A DNA stretch of 23,866 nt from CAZCVI01 sp964502145. Lineage in GTDB: Bacteria > Acidobacteriota > Aminicenantia > UBA2199. A program made the translations under genes and the position numbers. The stretch spans positions 1 through 23,866 of the forward strand of contig CAZCVI010000106.1 in assembly GCA_964502145.1 (NCBI GenBank), in the 5' to 3' direction. How positions within the stretch are numbered: position 1 is the first letter of the stretch; every line of letters starts with the position of its first letter. The notes under the pieces are model-generated. The model worked only from the letters and a program-made list of their open reading frames with translations, searched no databases and was not told where the DNA came from. Positions 13,098 to 22,135 of the stretch are shown here, in pieces.

Positions 13098-14162
13098 TTG
13101 AACAAAAAACGATATATAAAAAAAGACAATAAAGTAAAAGTGGCCTTATTAGGCGCCACAGGTTTGGTGGGCCAAGTATTTGTCCATATGCTTTTACACC
13201 ATGAACGCTTCGAACTTTCACTGATCACGGGTTCAGATTCGCGCACGGGCAAGCGCTATGGCAATGAAGTCAACTGGGGACTCCCCTTCCCGATGCCTGA
13301 AGCTGCCAAAGATTTAACATTGGAATCAGCGGACCTTCCTATCTTAAAAGAACGATTAACACTCCGGGGCATTCGCATTGTGTTCTCCGCTTTGCCCACC
13401 AATATAGCCCAACAAGTAGAACCAGCCCTGCGAGATTTGGGGTGCTTTGTTTTTTCCAATGCTGCAGCCCTGCGCTACGACGAGGATGTCCCCATCCTCA
13501 TCCCAGAAGTGAACCCAGAATCACTGGCTTTAATCGAAAAACAAGGGTATCCCCGCACCGGTTTTGTAATCACCAATGCCAATTGTTCTACTACCGGCCT
13601 AGTCGTGGCACTGGCCCCGCTAAAACAATTCGCTATCAAAGAAGTGTTTGTTTCCACCTATCAATCTATCTCCGGGGCCGGATACCCCGGTGTGCCCGCC
13701 CTGGATATTTTGGGCGATACCATTCCTTTTATTCAACAAGAAGAAGAAAAAATGGTCCTGGAATTTTCCAAGATCATGCAACTGGATGCCCCACTATTCC
13801 CCCACTGCGTCCGTGTTCCCGTACCCTTCGGACACCTCGAAACTGTCTGGTTGACCTGTGATTTACCCGTGGAAACAACCGATATTATCGCCACATGGCA
13901 AAATTTTCGTTATGAGAATCTCCCCGGCCCTAGTTTTTCCCATGTGCCCGTTTTGTACCTCGAACAAGAGAGTTTTCCCCGCCCCAGCATGAGCTTTTGG
14001 GGCACACCACCCGGAATCCAAGTATTTACCGGCAGAGTACGTAAAGTGAATGGTAAAATCGGGTTTACCTTGTTAGTGAATAATGTCGTGAAAGGCGCGG
14101 CTGGCGGTTCGATTCAGAATGCCGAGCTCTTTCTCAATAAATATAGCGTTAACCTTCATTAA
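13098..14162 (+). CDS. asd: aspartate-semialdehyde dehydrogenase
   Basis: This 354-residue enzyme reduces aspartyl phosphate to aspartate semialdehyde with NADPH, feeding homoserine and methionine (and lysine and threonine) synthesis. Visible are the NADP motif GATGLVGQ at about 19-26, the catalytic Cys163 in NANCSTTG, SGAGYPG near 192-198, and the catalytic-region His246 in VPFGHLETV. The HCVRVPVPFGH form is closer to the fungal/archaeal-type enzymes than to the E. coli type. The start codon is TTG at 13098, nine bases after GGAGG, and the first residues MNKKRYIKKDNK lead directly into the Rossmann fold. Aspartokinase begins 26 bases downstream and the two are probably co-transcribed. Confidence 0.9.
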   Translation: MNKKRYIKKDNKVKVALLGATGLVGQVFVHMLLHHERFELSLITGSDSRTGKRYGNEVNWGLPFPMPEAAKDLTLESADLPILKERLTLRGIRIVFSALPTNIAQQVEPALRDLGCFVFSNAAALRYDEDVPILIPEVNPESLALIEKQGYPRTGFVITNANCSTTGLVVALAPLKQFAIKEVFVSTYQSISGAGYPGVPALDILGDTIPFIQQEEEKMVLEFSKIMQLDAPLFPHCVRVPVPFGHLETVWLTCDLPVETTDIIATWQNFRYENLPGPSFSHVPVLYLEQESFPRPSMSFWGTPPGIQVFTGRVRKVNGKIGFTLLVNNVVKGAAGGSIQNAELFLNKYSVNLH

Positions 14163-14188
14163 AAAAACTCTAATACAGGAGAAAACAT

Positions 14189-15586
14189 ATGAACTTAGAA
14201 ACAAAAAAAATTGTGGTGAAGTTCGGTGGTTCCAATCTTAAACAAAAAGAGGATATCACCCGGTTAGTATCTGCCGTGAGTTATTATCGTCAACCCATTG
14301 TGATCGTGGTTTCTGCCCTTTATGGCGTGACTGATATGCTGGTTTATACACTTTCCCGCGTGACCACTTGCGAAGAGGTAATAGAGGAAATCAAACAAAA
14401 ACTTCTGGATTCCCATCGCCAGATTCTTAATTTGTATATTGAAAACCAAACGTTCCGCCAAGAGGTATCGGCTAAAATAGATATTCGCGTGGCTGAACTG
14501 GTGAAATATTTGCGAGGTCTTCATTGTCTGGGCGAGGTGCCGAACTTTGCCTATGACCGGGTCTTAAGTTACGGCGAGCGGTTATCTTCACTGGTGATTT
14601 CAGCTATTTTAATCTATAACAAGATGCCCTGTCGCGAACTATTACCAGAAGACCTGGGACTATATACTAACGGCGAATACGGCAATGCTACTGTGGATTT
14701 TATGACTTCCGAAGCAGAGGTGAAAGCCAATCTGGCTTGCGCAGAAATCGCTGTGATTCCAGGTTTTTATGGTTTATCACGCGATGGCAAGGTAACCTTG
14801 CTGGGGCGCGGCGGCACGGATTATACCGCTGCCGCAGTCGCCCGATGTATTGATGCTGCTTCCGTTGACCTGTGGAAAGATGTGCCCGGCTTTATGACCG
14901 CTGACCCTAAACTGGTACCCAACCCCGAGGTAATCGGACGCCTGACTTACAATGAAGCCGCAGAACTTTCCTATTTTGGCGCTCGCATCGCCCATCCGCG
15001 TACCTTTGAACCGGTTGAAGAGAAAAAAATCCCGGTACGTCTTTTTAATATCATGAATTTTACTGAAGACCTAACACCGGTAACAATCATCAGTGAAAAC
15101 GGTGTGATCAAAAAAGACATAGTCAAGAGTGTCACCTACAGCGATGATTTTGCAATATTAAAGTTACATGGCGTTGGCGTCGGTATTAAACCCGGCGTGA
15201 TGGCTGCTGTGACCTCTGGTTTGGCCGATGCAGGCATTAATATTAAATCTATTATCACTTCTCAGACCTGTATTAATATCTTGTTATCCCACCTGGATCT
15301 AAACAAGGGCTTAAACGTGGTGCAGCATTTACCATTATTGGTAGTCGATCACATTACCCCAATCAATGATATTGCCTTGATTGCCGTGGTCGGTGAAGGT
15401 ATTTTGGAGGCCCCTGGAATTGCCGCCCGCCTATTGAGTGCGATTTCAGTTCATCATATTAATGTCAGCACAATTTCTGCCGGTGCTTCCAATGTAGCTA
15501 TCTACTTTATTATCAACCGGAAAGACCGCACCCTGGCTATTCAATCCATTCACAACGAGTTCTTCCCTTGTATAGGAGATAAATGA
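14189..15586 (+). CDS. aspartate kinase (monofunctional, two C-terminal ACT domains)
   Basis: This 465-residue enzyme phosphorylates aspartate, the first step toward methionine, threonine and lysine. The kinase part starts with KFGGSNL at 11-17 and contains the family's GRGGTDYTAA and SYFGARIAHPRT segments. Two ACT domains follow from about residue 310 (ILKLHGVGVGIKPG ... and IALIAVVGEGILEAPG ...), which implies allosteric feedback by an amino acid. There is no fused homoserine dehydrogenase. The ribosome site AGGAG precedes the ATG by about eight bases. The TGA stop at 15584-15586 lies inside the left arm of a palindromic element. Which isozyme name (lysC, metL or thrA-like) applies is not clear. 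Confidence 0.9.
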   Translation: MNLETKKIVVKFGGSNLKQKEDITRLVSAVSYYRQPIVIVVSALYGVTDMLVYTLSRVTTCEEVIEEIKQKLLDSHRQILNLYIENQTFRQEVSAKIDIRVAELVKYLRGLHCLGEVPNFAYDRVLSYGERLSSLVISAILIYNKMPCRELLPEDLGLYTNGEYGNATVDFMTSEAEVKANLACAEIAVIPGFYGLSRDGKVTLLGRGGTDYTAAAVARCIDAASVDLWKDVPGFMTADPKLVPNPEVIGRLTYNEAAELSYFGARIAHPRTFEPVEEKKIPVRLFNIMNFTEDLTPVTIISENGVIKKDIVKSVTYSDDFAILKLHGVGVGIKPGVMAAVTSGLADAGINIKSIITSQTCINILLSHLDLNKGLNVVQHLPLLVVDHITPINDIALIAVVGEGILEAPGIAARLLSAISVHHINVSTISAGASNVAIYFIINRKDRTLAIQSIHNEFFPCIGDK

Positions 15587-15725
15587 AACATAAAAAAAAG
15601 TGGCCCACGAATTACACGAATTTTCACGAATTAACCCGAATAAAAAGATAAATAAACTTTTTTTTCGTGGATATTCGTGATAATTCGCGTAATTCGTGGG
15701 CAAATCTTTTTCTTTGTTTCATTTA
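15580..15725. repeat. palindromic CACGAATT element with extended terminal inverted repeats, 146 bp
   Basis: The outer ends are perfect 11-bp inverted repeats (TAAATGAAACA at 15580-15590, its complement at 15715-15725). The inner arms start GTGGCCCACGAATTACACG (15600) and end at TCGTGGGC (15701). The left end includes the aspartokinase stop codon. The whole unit could fold into one long imperfect hairpin between aspartokinase and metY. Confidence 0.85.
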
Positions 15726-15772
15726 TTGCCTATGGGCTGAGTAGTTAAAATAAAAATAATAGGAGAATACTA

Positions 15773-17068
15773 ATGAGTGAAATAGATGAGACAATACAAT
15801 ACCAGCCAGAAACAGTGTTACTGCACGCGGGTCATACCCCTGACAGTGCCACCGGGGCACGGGCTGTACCTATTTATCAGACCACTTCTTTTCAATTTAA
15901 CAGCAGTGATCATGCTGCCAATTTGTTTGCTTTAAATGAGTTCGGCAATATTTACACCCGGCTACAGAATCCCACTACCGATGTATTGGAGAAACGAGTA
16001 GCCGCATTGGAAGGCGGTATCGGCGCATTAGCTACAGCCAGTGGTCAGGCCGCAATTTCAGTCGCTTTATTAAATATCGCGCAAGCAGGCGATGAAATCG
16101 TGGCTACAGAAAATCTATATGGAGGCACCCATACTTTATTTAAATATATATTCAAACGTTTCGGCATTACCGTTCGTTTTATTCAAGCCAATGATGTTGA
16201 TGCCTTAGCTAAAGCCATCACTCCCCGCACCAAAGCCGTTTATACTGAATCCATCGGCAATCCCGGCCTAAATGTGGCAGACATCGCAGCATTTGCCCAG
16301 GTCGCCCATCAAAACGGTGTACCTTTAGTAGTCGATAATACCGTTTCCCCATATATATTAAAACCCTTTGATTTCGGAGCCGATATTATCGTGTCTTCCC
16401 TCACTAAATTCATCGGTGGACATGGTAATTCTATTGGCGGTATGATTGTCGATTCTGGGAAATTTGATTGGAGTCATAATCCCTTGATTTCAGGACCCGA
16501 TGAAAGTTATCATGGCTTGGATTTCATGGAGAAACTAAAACCCTTAGGCAATGTCGTTTATATTATCAAAGCGCGCCTAACTTTAATGAGAACAATGGGA
16601 CCTGTTCTCTCCCCCTTTAATTCATTCTTATTCTTACAAGGCTTGGAAACATTGCACCTGCGTATGCCGCGACACTGCGAGAACGCCTTAAAAGTTGCCG
16701 AATACCTAGAATCCCATCCAGCCGTGAACTGGGTTAATTATCCCGGTCTAAAATCCAGCCCCGAACAAAAACACGTTGCTAAATATCTCCCCCATGGCGC
16801 AGGCGCGTTAGTCGGTTTCGGCATTAAAGGTGGTGCTCCCGCAGGCAAAGTCTTTATCGACAGTTTGAAACTCATTTCACACTTGGCCAATATCGGCGAT
16901 GCCAAAACATTGGCTATTCATTCCGCCACCACTACCCATTCCCAGTTATCACCCGAAGAACAACTCCGTGCCGGTATCACACCCGATTTTATACGACTAT
17001 CTGTTGGTTTGGAACACATAGAAGATATTATTGCCGATATTGATCAGGCATTAAGAAGAGCATTGTAA
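15773..17068 (+). CDS. metY: O-acetylhomoserine sulfhydrylase (O-acetylhomoserine aminocarboxypropyltransferase)
   Basis: This 431-residue PLP enzyme of the Cys/Met metabolism family makes homocysteine from O-acetylhomoserine and sulfide. The PLP lysine is Lys212 in VSSLTKFIGGHG. Also seen are the N-terminal segment PIYQTTSFQF, the pyridine-ring stacking Tyr in ENLYGGTHTLF, the phosphate-binding stretch ASGQAAI, and the C-terminal SVGLEHIEDIIADIDQAL. Its length of about 430 residues fits MetY rather than cystathionine gamma-synthase or lyase (about 380). AGGAG precedes the ATG. Downstream metX supplies its substrate. Confidence 0.93.
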   Translation: MSEIDETIQYQPETVLLHAGHTPDSATGARAVPIYQTTSFQFNSSDHAANLFALNEFGNIYTRLQNPTTDVLEKRVAALEGGIGALATASGQAAISVALLNIAQAGDEIVATENLYGGTHTLFKYIFKRFGITVRFIQANDVDALAKAITPRTKAVYTESIGNPGLNVADIAAFAQVAHQNGVPLVVDNTVSPYILKPFDFGADIIVSSLTKFIGGHGNSIGGMIVDSGKFDWSHNPLISGPDESYHGLDFMEKLKPLGNVVYIIKARLTLMRTMGPVLSPFNSFLFLQGLETLHLRMPRHCENALKVAEYLESHPAVNWVNYPGLKSSPEQKHVAKYLPHGAGALVGFGIKGGAPAGKVFIDSLKLISHLANIGDAKTLAIHSATTTHSQLSPEEQLRAGITPDFIRLSVGLEHIEDIIADIDQALRRAL

Positions 17069-17080
17069 AAAAAAAGAAGT

Positions 17081-17281
17081 CCACAGATTACACAGATTAA
17101 AATGATTAGACGGATTAAAAAAAGGACTTAAGAAAAAGACTGGCCCACGAATTTCACGAATTAACGCGAATTAAAGGACAATATAACTTTTTTTTCCCAT
17201 AAATTCATGATAATTCGAGAAATTCGTGGAGGTCTTTTTTCTTTTAATCTGTCTAATCATTTTAATCTGCGTAATCTGTGG
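17081..17281. repeat. nested palindromes: CACAGATTA-type element enclosing a CACGAATT-type element
   Basis: The outer arms start CCACAGATTACACAGATTAA (17081-17120) and are repeated as a reverse complement at 17242-17281 with only about two mismatches over 39 bases. Inside lie CACGAATT arms at about 17141-17170 and 17199-17233. The outer and inner word families differ, so one element appears to have inserted in the loop of the other. The right outer arm ends just before metX and contains an alternative in-frame GTG. Confidence 0.85.
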
Positions 17282-17301
17282 TGAAAAAAAAAGGTGTATA
17301 C

Positions 17302-18417
17302 ATGAATAAAAAGAATGTGGAGACGCAGTATTTTATGTTTGGGGATGGCGCAGAGAACGCGTTGTTCTTGGAATCTGGTTTAAAGCTGGGGCCCATTACT
17401 CTGGCTTATGAAACCTATGGGCAATTGAATGAGAACCGGAGCAATGCGATATTGGTGGAACATACGTTGACCAGTGATGCGCATGCTGCTGGGTTTCATG
17501 AGGGGGATAAGCGACCCGGTTGGTGGGATGATATGATTGGACCGGGTAAAGCCTTTGATACGGATAAGTATTTTGTGATTTGTGCCAATGTAATTGGGGG
17601 TTGTAAGGGTAGTACGGGCCCCGCTTCTATTAATCCGGAAACTGGGAAACCCTATGGCTTGGATTTTCCGGTGATTACTGTAAAAGATATGGTGGCCGCG
17701 CAAAAGCGGTTGCTTGATTATTTGGGGATTGGGCAGTTATTGTGTGTGGCCGGTGGTTCTATGGGTGGGATGCAGGCGTTGCAGTGGGTGGCTTCTTATC
17801 CTGAGATGGTCCGTTCCTGTATTCCTATCGCCACCGCGTGGAAACAATCGCCCCAGCAATTGGCTTTTGCAGAAGTAGGGCGGCAGGCCATCATGAAAGA
17901 CCCCGATTGGAATGGTGGGAATTATTACAGTGGCCCACGACCTGAAAACGGGTTGGCTGTAGCGCGGATGTTGGGGCATATTACCTATATGAGTGAGGTA
18001 TCCATGGAAGAAAAGTTTTCGCGCAAATTGCGGGGGAAAGATTATAGTTTTACTTTTGATGTGGATTTTGAAGTGGAGGGGTATTTGAATTATAATGGGG
18101 CGCATTTTGTTAATCGGTTTGATGCCAACAGTTATTTGTACATTACCCGGGCCTTGAATTATTACGATGTCTCTGGCGATAAATTGATTCCGCTGGGAAA
18201 AAAGATCAACACATCGTTTCTCGTGATCTCTTTTTTGTCTGATTGGTTGTATCCCTCGTGGCAGTCCAAAGAGCTCGTGCAGTTCCTCATGTCTCGGCAA
18301 CAGGATACCACGTATTGCGAGATCAAATCCACGTATGGGCATGATGCGTTTTTATTGGAGTTTGAAGAGGAGACGCGTTTAATTAAACATTTTCTAATCA
18401 GGGTGAACCATGAATAA
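17302..18417 (+). CDS. metX: homoserine O-acetyltransferase
   Basis: This 371-residue alpha/beta-hydrolase-fold enzyme transfers acetyl from acetyl-CoA to homoserine. The nucleophile is Ser153 in GGSMGGMQALQW. The likely triad partners are Asp in FLSDWLYP (about 314) and His in YGHDAFLLE (about 347). The oxyanion-region motif NVIGGCKGSTGP is present. The ATG at 17302, with AAGGTG upstream, is preferred over an in-frame GTG at 17278, which lies inside the right arm of a palindromic element. Members of this family can be succinyltransferases, so the acyl donor is inferred from the neighbouring metY. The stop overlaps metW by eight bases. Confidence 0.9.
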   Translation: MNKKNVETQYFMFGDGAENALFLESGLKLGPITLAYETYGQLNENRSNAILVEHTLTSDAHAAGFHEGDKRPGWWDDMIGPGKAFDTDKYFVICANVIGGCKGSTGPASINPETGKPYGLDFPVITVKDMVAAQKRLLDYLGIGQLLCVAGGSMGGMQALQWVASYPEMVRSCIPIATAWKQSPQQLAFAEVGRQAIMKDPDWNGGNYYSGPRPENGLAVARMLGHITYMSEVSMEEKFSRKLRGKDYSFTFDVDFEVEGYLNYNGAHFVNRFDANSYLYITRALNYYDVSGDKLIPLGKKINTSFLVISFLSDWLYPSWQSKELVQFLMSRQQDTTYCEIKSTYGHDAFLLEFEEETRLIKHFLIRVNHE

Positions 18418-19018
18418 AAAAACATCGAATGTTAAGCGGTTGGATCATCAATTCATTTGTGAGATCATTGAGTCCCAGTCAAAAGTCTTGGATTTAGGTT
18501 GTGGCAGTGGTGATTTGTTGGCTCTGTTGCGTCAGGAGAAAGCCGTTCGTGGGCAGGGTATAGAAGTCAGTGAAGCGGCGATTTTCCATTGTGTGGAGAA
18601 GGGGCTCAGCGTGTTTCATATGGATTTTGATAGCGGGTTATCCAGTTATACAGATCAGTCTTTTGATTATGTCATTTTAAATCAGAGTATGCAAGAGACC
18701 GTGCATGTCGAGCGGGTGTTGCAGGAGGCCATGCGAGTCGGTAAGAAAGTGATCGTAGGTTTCCCCAATTTTGCCAATTATCGCGCCCGGTGCCAGTTAT
18801 TTTTCACTGGGCGCACGCCTGTCACCAATGCATTGCCGCATTTGTGGTATAACACCCCCAACCTTCATTTTCTTAGTATTATTGATTTCAAGGATTATGC
18901 CCAATCGCGGGGAATTCGTGTGTTGCAGCGTTTTTATTTATCCCGTCGGAGAGTAATCCGTTTTTTGCCCAATTTCTTTAGCACCAGAGCCATATTTGTA
19001 ATTACACGGGTGTTATAG
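18410..19018 (+). CDS. metW: methionine biosynthesis protein MetW
   Basis: This 202-residue protein has a SAM-methyltransferase-like fold (VLDLGCGSGDLL at 26-37) and the segments LNQSMQET, VGFPNFANYRAR and WYNTPNLHFLS that mark MetW. MetW is usually encoded beside MetX and is needed for its full acetyltransferase activity in several bacteria. The eight-base overlap with metX suggests translational coupling and a complex. The ribosome site AGGGTGA lies inside the metX end. A diverged copy of its C-terminal coding region is found at 22895-22990, beyond the restriction-modification genes. Confidence 0.92.
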   Translation: MNKKTSNVKRLDHQFICEIIESQSKVLDLGCGSGDLLALLRQEKAVRGQGIEVSEAAIFHCVEKGLSVFHMDFDSGLSSYTDQSFDYVILNQSMQETVHVERVLQEAMRVGKKVIVGFPNFANYRARCQLFFTGRTPVTNALPHLWYNTPNLHFLSIIDFKDYAQSRGIRVLQRFYLSRRRVIRFLPNFFSTRAIFVITRVL

Positions 19019-19052
19019 AGAGATAATACACCATGTCTTCATGTGGAGCACC

Positions 19053-19080
19053 TTGAAAAAATATATTATTGGTGTATAAT
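19053..19080 (+). promoter_or_regulatory. sigma70-like promoter for the restriction-modification genes
   Basis: TTGAAA at 19053-19058, a 16-base spacer, and a perfect TATAAT at 19075-19080. It gives a leader of about 75 bases before the ATG at 19163. Confidence 0.55.
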
Positions 19081-19162
19081 GGAACCAGTTAAAGGTGTGA
19101 CAGGTATTAATCGATTTCTAAATTCTGGGCTGAATAAGTGCATATGATTGAGGTGTGAACAA

Positions 19163-22132
19163 ATGGTTGATAATGGTTTAACAGAACAGTTCAAAGAAGG
19201 GTTGTTGCAACTGGAAATGATTGATCCGGAAAATTCCGGTTCATCAGGTCTGGTTCTCAAAAACCATACCCCTGATAATCACCACGAAACCCTTGCTTTG
19301 GAGAAAGCATTAAAATATGGCGTTGATGCCATCTATTTCCGGCGCTTCGATGATGGCAGACCATCTATTCCCCAGATTTATATCTACGATTATACCCAGC
19401 ATGAAAAAGGGGAAAACGAAATCGGCGAATTACACCGAAGATTGTGGAACTCTGGACAGGTTCCATTATTCTTTATTTTTACCAGGACCGAAATAAAAAT
19501 TTTTAACTGTTTGCAGTCTCCCGAATTCGTCAGGGATAAAATCATCTCTTCTCCTTTGAAAGTGATCGTTTTGGCGACAGAGGTTGAAAACCATTTGAAT
19601 GAAAGCAACAGGAAAGAGTTCTCTGCCAGAAAATTTGATAATGGTTCTTTCTGGGACGCATCCCCATATGAGGATGTATTCAGTATGGATAAAAGCTCTT
19701 ATGAAACGTTGTTAAAATATCTGAAAAAAATACACAACGATATTATCAAGGAGAAAATTTTAAAACCCAATTTAACTAAAAAAATACTGGTCATGTCCAT
19801 TTTGGTAAAATATCTGGAAGAGCGATTAGACCAGCAAGGGAACACCGTATTTCCCCCCGGTTTTTTTAATAGATTTGCAGAGGGTGCCTCCACGTTTACA
19901 GGTGTCTTGAAAAAAAAAGGGGCGTGCTTGGCGTTGTTCGATTACCTGGGTCATCATTTTAATGGTGAAATATTTAAATGGGAGAATGAAACGGAACGTG
20001 AAACTTTGGCTCAAACGGATTTAAGCCAAGTGGCATTTTTTCTTGAAGCAAGAAGAGATGTAGCTGGTCAAGGGACATTATGGCGACAGTATTCATTTAA
20101 TGATTTACCCATCGAATTGATCAGCAATATATATGAGGAATTTTTAGGAACGGGAAAAGGGGTCGTTTATACGCCGCCTTATCTGGTTCATTTTCTCATT
20201 GATGAAGCTATGCCACTGGATTCTCCATATGAAAACTTTAAAGTACTGGACCCCGCTTGTGGTTCAGGGGTATTTCTAGTTGCCGCATACCGACGTATAA
20301 TCGATTGGTGGCGTATGAACCACAATTGGGAGATGCCAGACCTGAATAAACTCAAAGAATTACTACGGGATAATATTTTTGGCGTGGATATTTCCCCGGA
20401 TGCGGTACGCATGACTATTTTTAGCCTCAGCTTGGTCCTCTTGGATGAACTCACTCCCAAAGAAATATGGGAAAACTTGAAATTCGATAACCTGAAACGC
20501 TTGGGGAATCTCTTTGAACAGGATTTCTTTGAGTTAATAGAACACCAGCAGCTTAAAGAGGATTTTGATCTGGTTATTGGTAATCCTCCGTTTATTCCAA
20601 TTAACACGATCAGTGCCAAGAATATAGAAAAAAAGCAAACGAAAAATAGAACTCCTATCCCTGATAAACAATTGGCTTTGTTGTTTTTTGAACAGTCGCT
20701 GCCATTATGCAAATCCGGTGGTTTAAGCTGTTTAATCTTACCTGCAGAGCCGTTTTTATATAATTTTCGTTCCCCAAAAATACGAGAGTACTTCCTGAAA
20801 ACCTTCAATATTAAACAGATATTGGATTTTACCCCCTTGCGGGAAGTCCTATTTGGGAGTGCCAATGCTGCCGTATCTGTAGTATTCGCCACGAAAGAAG
20901 TACCGGACAACAAACCAATTCTTCATGCCATTTTTCGCAGAACCAAAGTCTCAAAGGAAAAGTTTTATTTTGAAGTGGATCATTACGATCTGCACTACAT
21001 CTCTCATAAAGACGCCATGAATTGCACTTTTATTTGGAAAGTCAACCTGATGGGGGGAGGCAGATTGTTTCATCTGATTTCCCGTCTCTCCAAACTTCGA
21101 AAGTTTGGCAGTTATATCAATGGAAAAACAAAAAATGAGGGCTGGAAATTTGCCGAAGGACTTACTCTCGGTAAGGAAGGTAAATTAAAGAAATTACTTT
21201 TTAAAAGTGATACTCTTTCTGTACCAGAATCGAAAGAATTAAAGCGAATTCAAAAAGAGTATTACAGAGCCGATTATCTCACCGGTAAAATAACCCTCCC
21301 AACTGACGCACTCACTGAAGCAGGAATTGATAAAACGCAAATCCATATTCTGATGGATGAATATTTTATTCGGAATAGAGAAAGAAATAAGTTAATTTAT
21401 AAAGGCCCACATCTATTAATCAGGGAAATTGCTACCAAGAATTCTATCCCAATAGGTTTTTTGGATGATGATATATCATTTCAAGATAGTATCGTAGGCA
21501 TTCATGCGCCAGTAGAGAGTCGAGATGAACTTATCGCCATTGAAAAAAAGCTTAAAGGAAACAGGGTGGCTTCAATCTGTGCCATCGCATCTAGTGGCAA
21601 GCATATGATTAAACGAGGTGCTGCAATTCAGAAAAAAGATATTGAAAATATCCCTTACCCAGAAGATTGGACAGAACTGGACTTGTCGGATATTGAAAAA
21701 ATGCTGGTGGAGGATACATTGGATTACATGCCTGATTTCCGTGAACAGGGAGAAAAATCAATCCTATTAAAACCGGTCAACATGGAACAATTGAATGTAT
21801 TTGGGGAAGTCTTTTGTAAAATATTAAACACGGTCTATGATAAATTCAAGCCGTGCCAGCCGATTGAAACAGACAACTATGTCTGCTTTCCCATTTATTT
21901 TGACAAAGAACCGGAATTGGATTTAGGCGACCCCGTACAATTGGAACGTCACCTTAACACACTGGTTTATAAAGAATATGGAAAACATCTGCGGATGGTC
22001 AGAGTGTTGCGTATCTATGATAAAAATGTAATCTTCCTGATAAAGCCTAACCAGTTAAGGTACTGGTTACGTTCCGTTGCCGTGCGTGATGCTGATGAAA
22101 CCTTTGAAGATTTGGTAAAACAAGGATATTAA
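19163..22132 (+). CDS. Eco57I-like N6-adenine DNA methyltransferase
   Basis: This 989-residue protein carries the SAM-binding motif DPACGSG at 363-369 and the catalytic NPPF at 474-477, the signature of gamma-class adenine methyltransferases. Residues 1-190 form a domain with FRRFDDGRPSIPQIYIYDY and VPLFFIFTRTEIKIFN that resembles the N-terminus of large Eco57I-type enzymes. It may be a degenerate or accessory nuclease-like fold. Residues about 180-360 are helical, and residues 600-989 probably contain target recognition. The start at 19163 has GAGGTG upstream; an in-frame TTG five codons earlier would overlap that site. The nuclease gene begins four bases after its stop. The recognition sequence cannot be read from the protein. 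Confidence 0.85.
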   Translation: MVDNGLTEQFKEGLLQLEMIDPENSGSSGLVLKNHTPDNHHETLALEKALKYGVDAIYFRRFDDGRPSIPQIYIYDYTQHEKGENEIGELHRRLWNSGQVPLFFIFTRTEIKIFNCLQSPEFVRDKIISSPLKVIVLATEVENHLNESNRKEFSARKFDNGSFWDASPYEDVFSMDKSSYETLLKYLKKIHNDIIKEKILKPNLTKKILVMSILVKYLEERLDQQGNTVFPPGFFNRFAEGASTFTGVLKKKGACLALFDYLGHHFNGEIFKWENETERETLAQTDLSQVAFFLEARRDVAGQGTLWRQYSFNDLPIELISNIYEEFLGTGKGVVYTPPYLVHFLIDEAMPLDSPYENFKVLDPACGSGVFLVAAYRRIIDWWRMNHNWEMPDLNKLKELLRDNIFGVDISPDAVRMTIFSLSLVLLDELTPKEIWENLKFDNLKRLGNLFEQDFFELIEHQQLKEDFDLVIGNPPFIPINTISAKNIEKKQTKNRTPIPDKQLALLFFEQSLPLCKSGGLSCLILPAEPFLYNFRSPKIREYFLKTFNIKQILDFTPLREVLFGSANAAVSVVFATKEVPDNKPILHAIFRRTKVSKEKFYFEVDHYDLHYISHKDAMNCTFIWKVNLMGGGRLFHLISRLSKLRKFGSYINGKTKNEGWKFAEGLTLGKEGKLKKLLFKSDTLSVPESKELKRIQKEYYRADYLTGKITLPTDALTEAGIDKTQIHILMDEYFIRNRERNKLIYKGPHLLIREIATKNSIPIGFLDDDISFQDSIVGIHAPVESRDELIAIEKKLKGNRVASICAIASSGKHMIKRGAAIQKKDIENIPYPEDWTELDLSDIEKMLVEDTLDYMPDFREQGEKSILLKPVNMEQLNVFGEVFCKILNTVYDKFKPCQPIETDNYVCFPIYFDKEPELDLGDPVQLERHLNTLVYKEYGKHLRMVRVLRIYDKNVIFLIKPNQLRYWLRSVAVRDADETFEDLVKQGY

Positions 22133-22135
22133 GAA

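Noticed and set aside
20188..20913. Minus-strand 241-codon open frame opposite the methyltransferase motifs
   Set aside because: It is antisense to the DPACGSG and NPPF region; composition rich in Ser, Lys and Asn with no domain.
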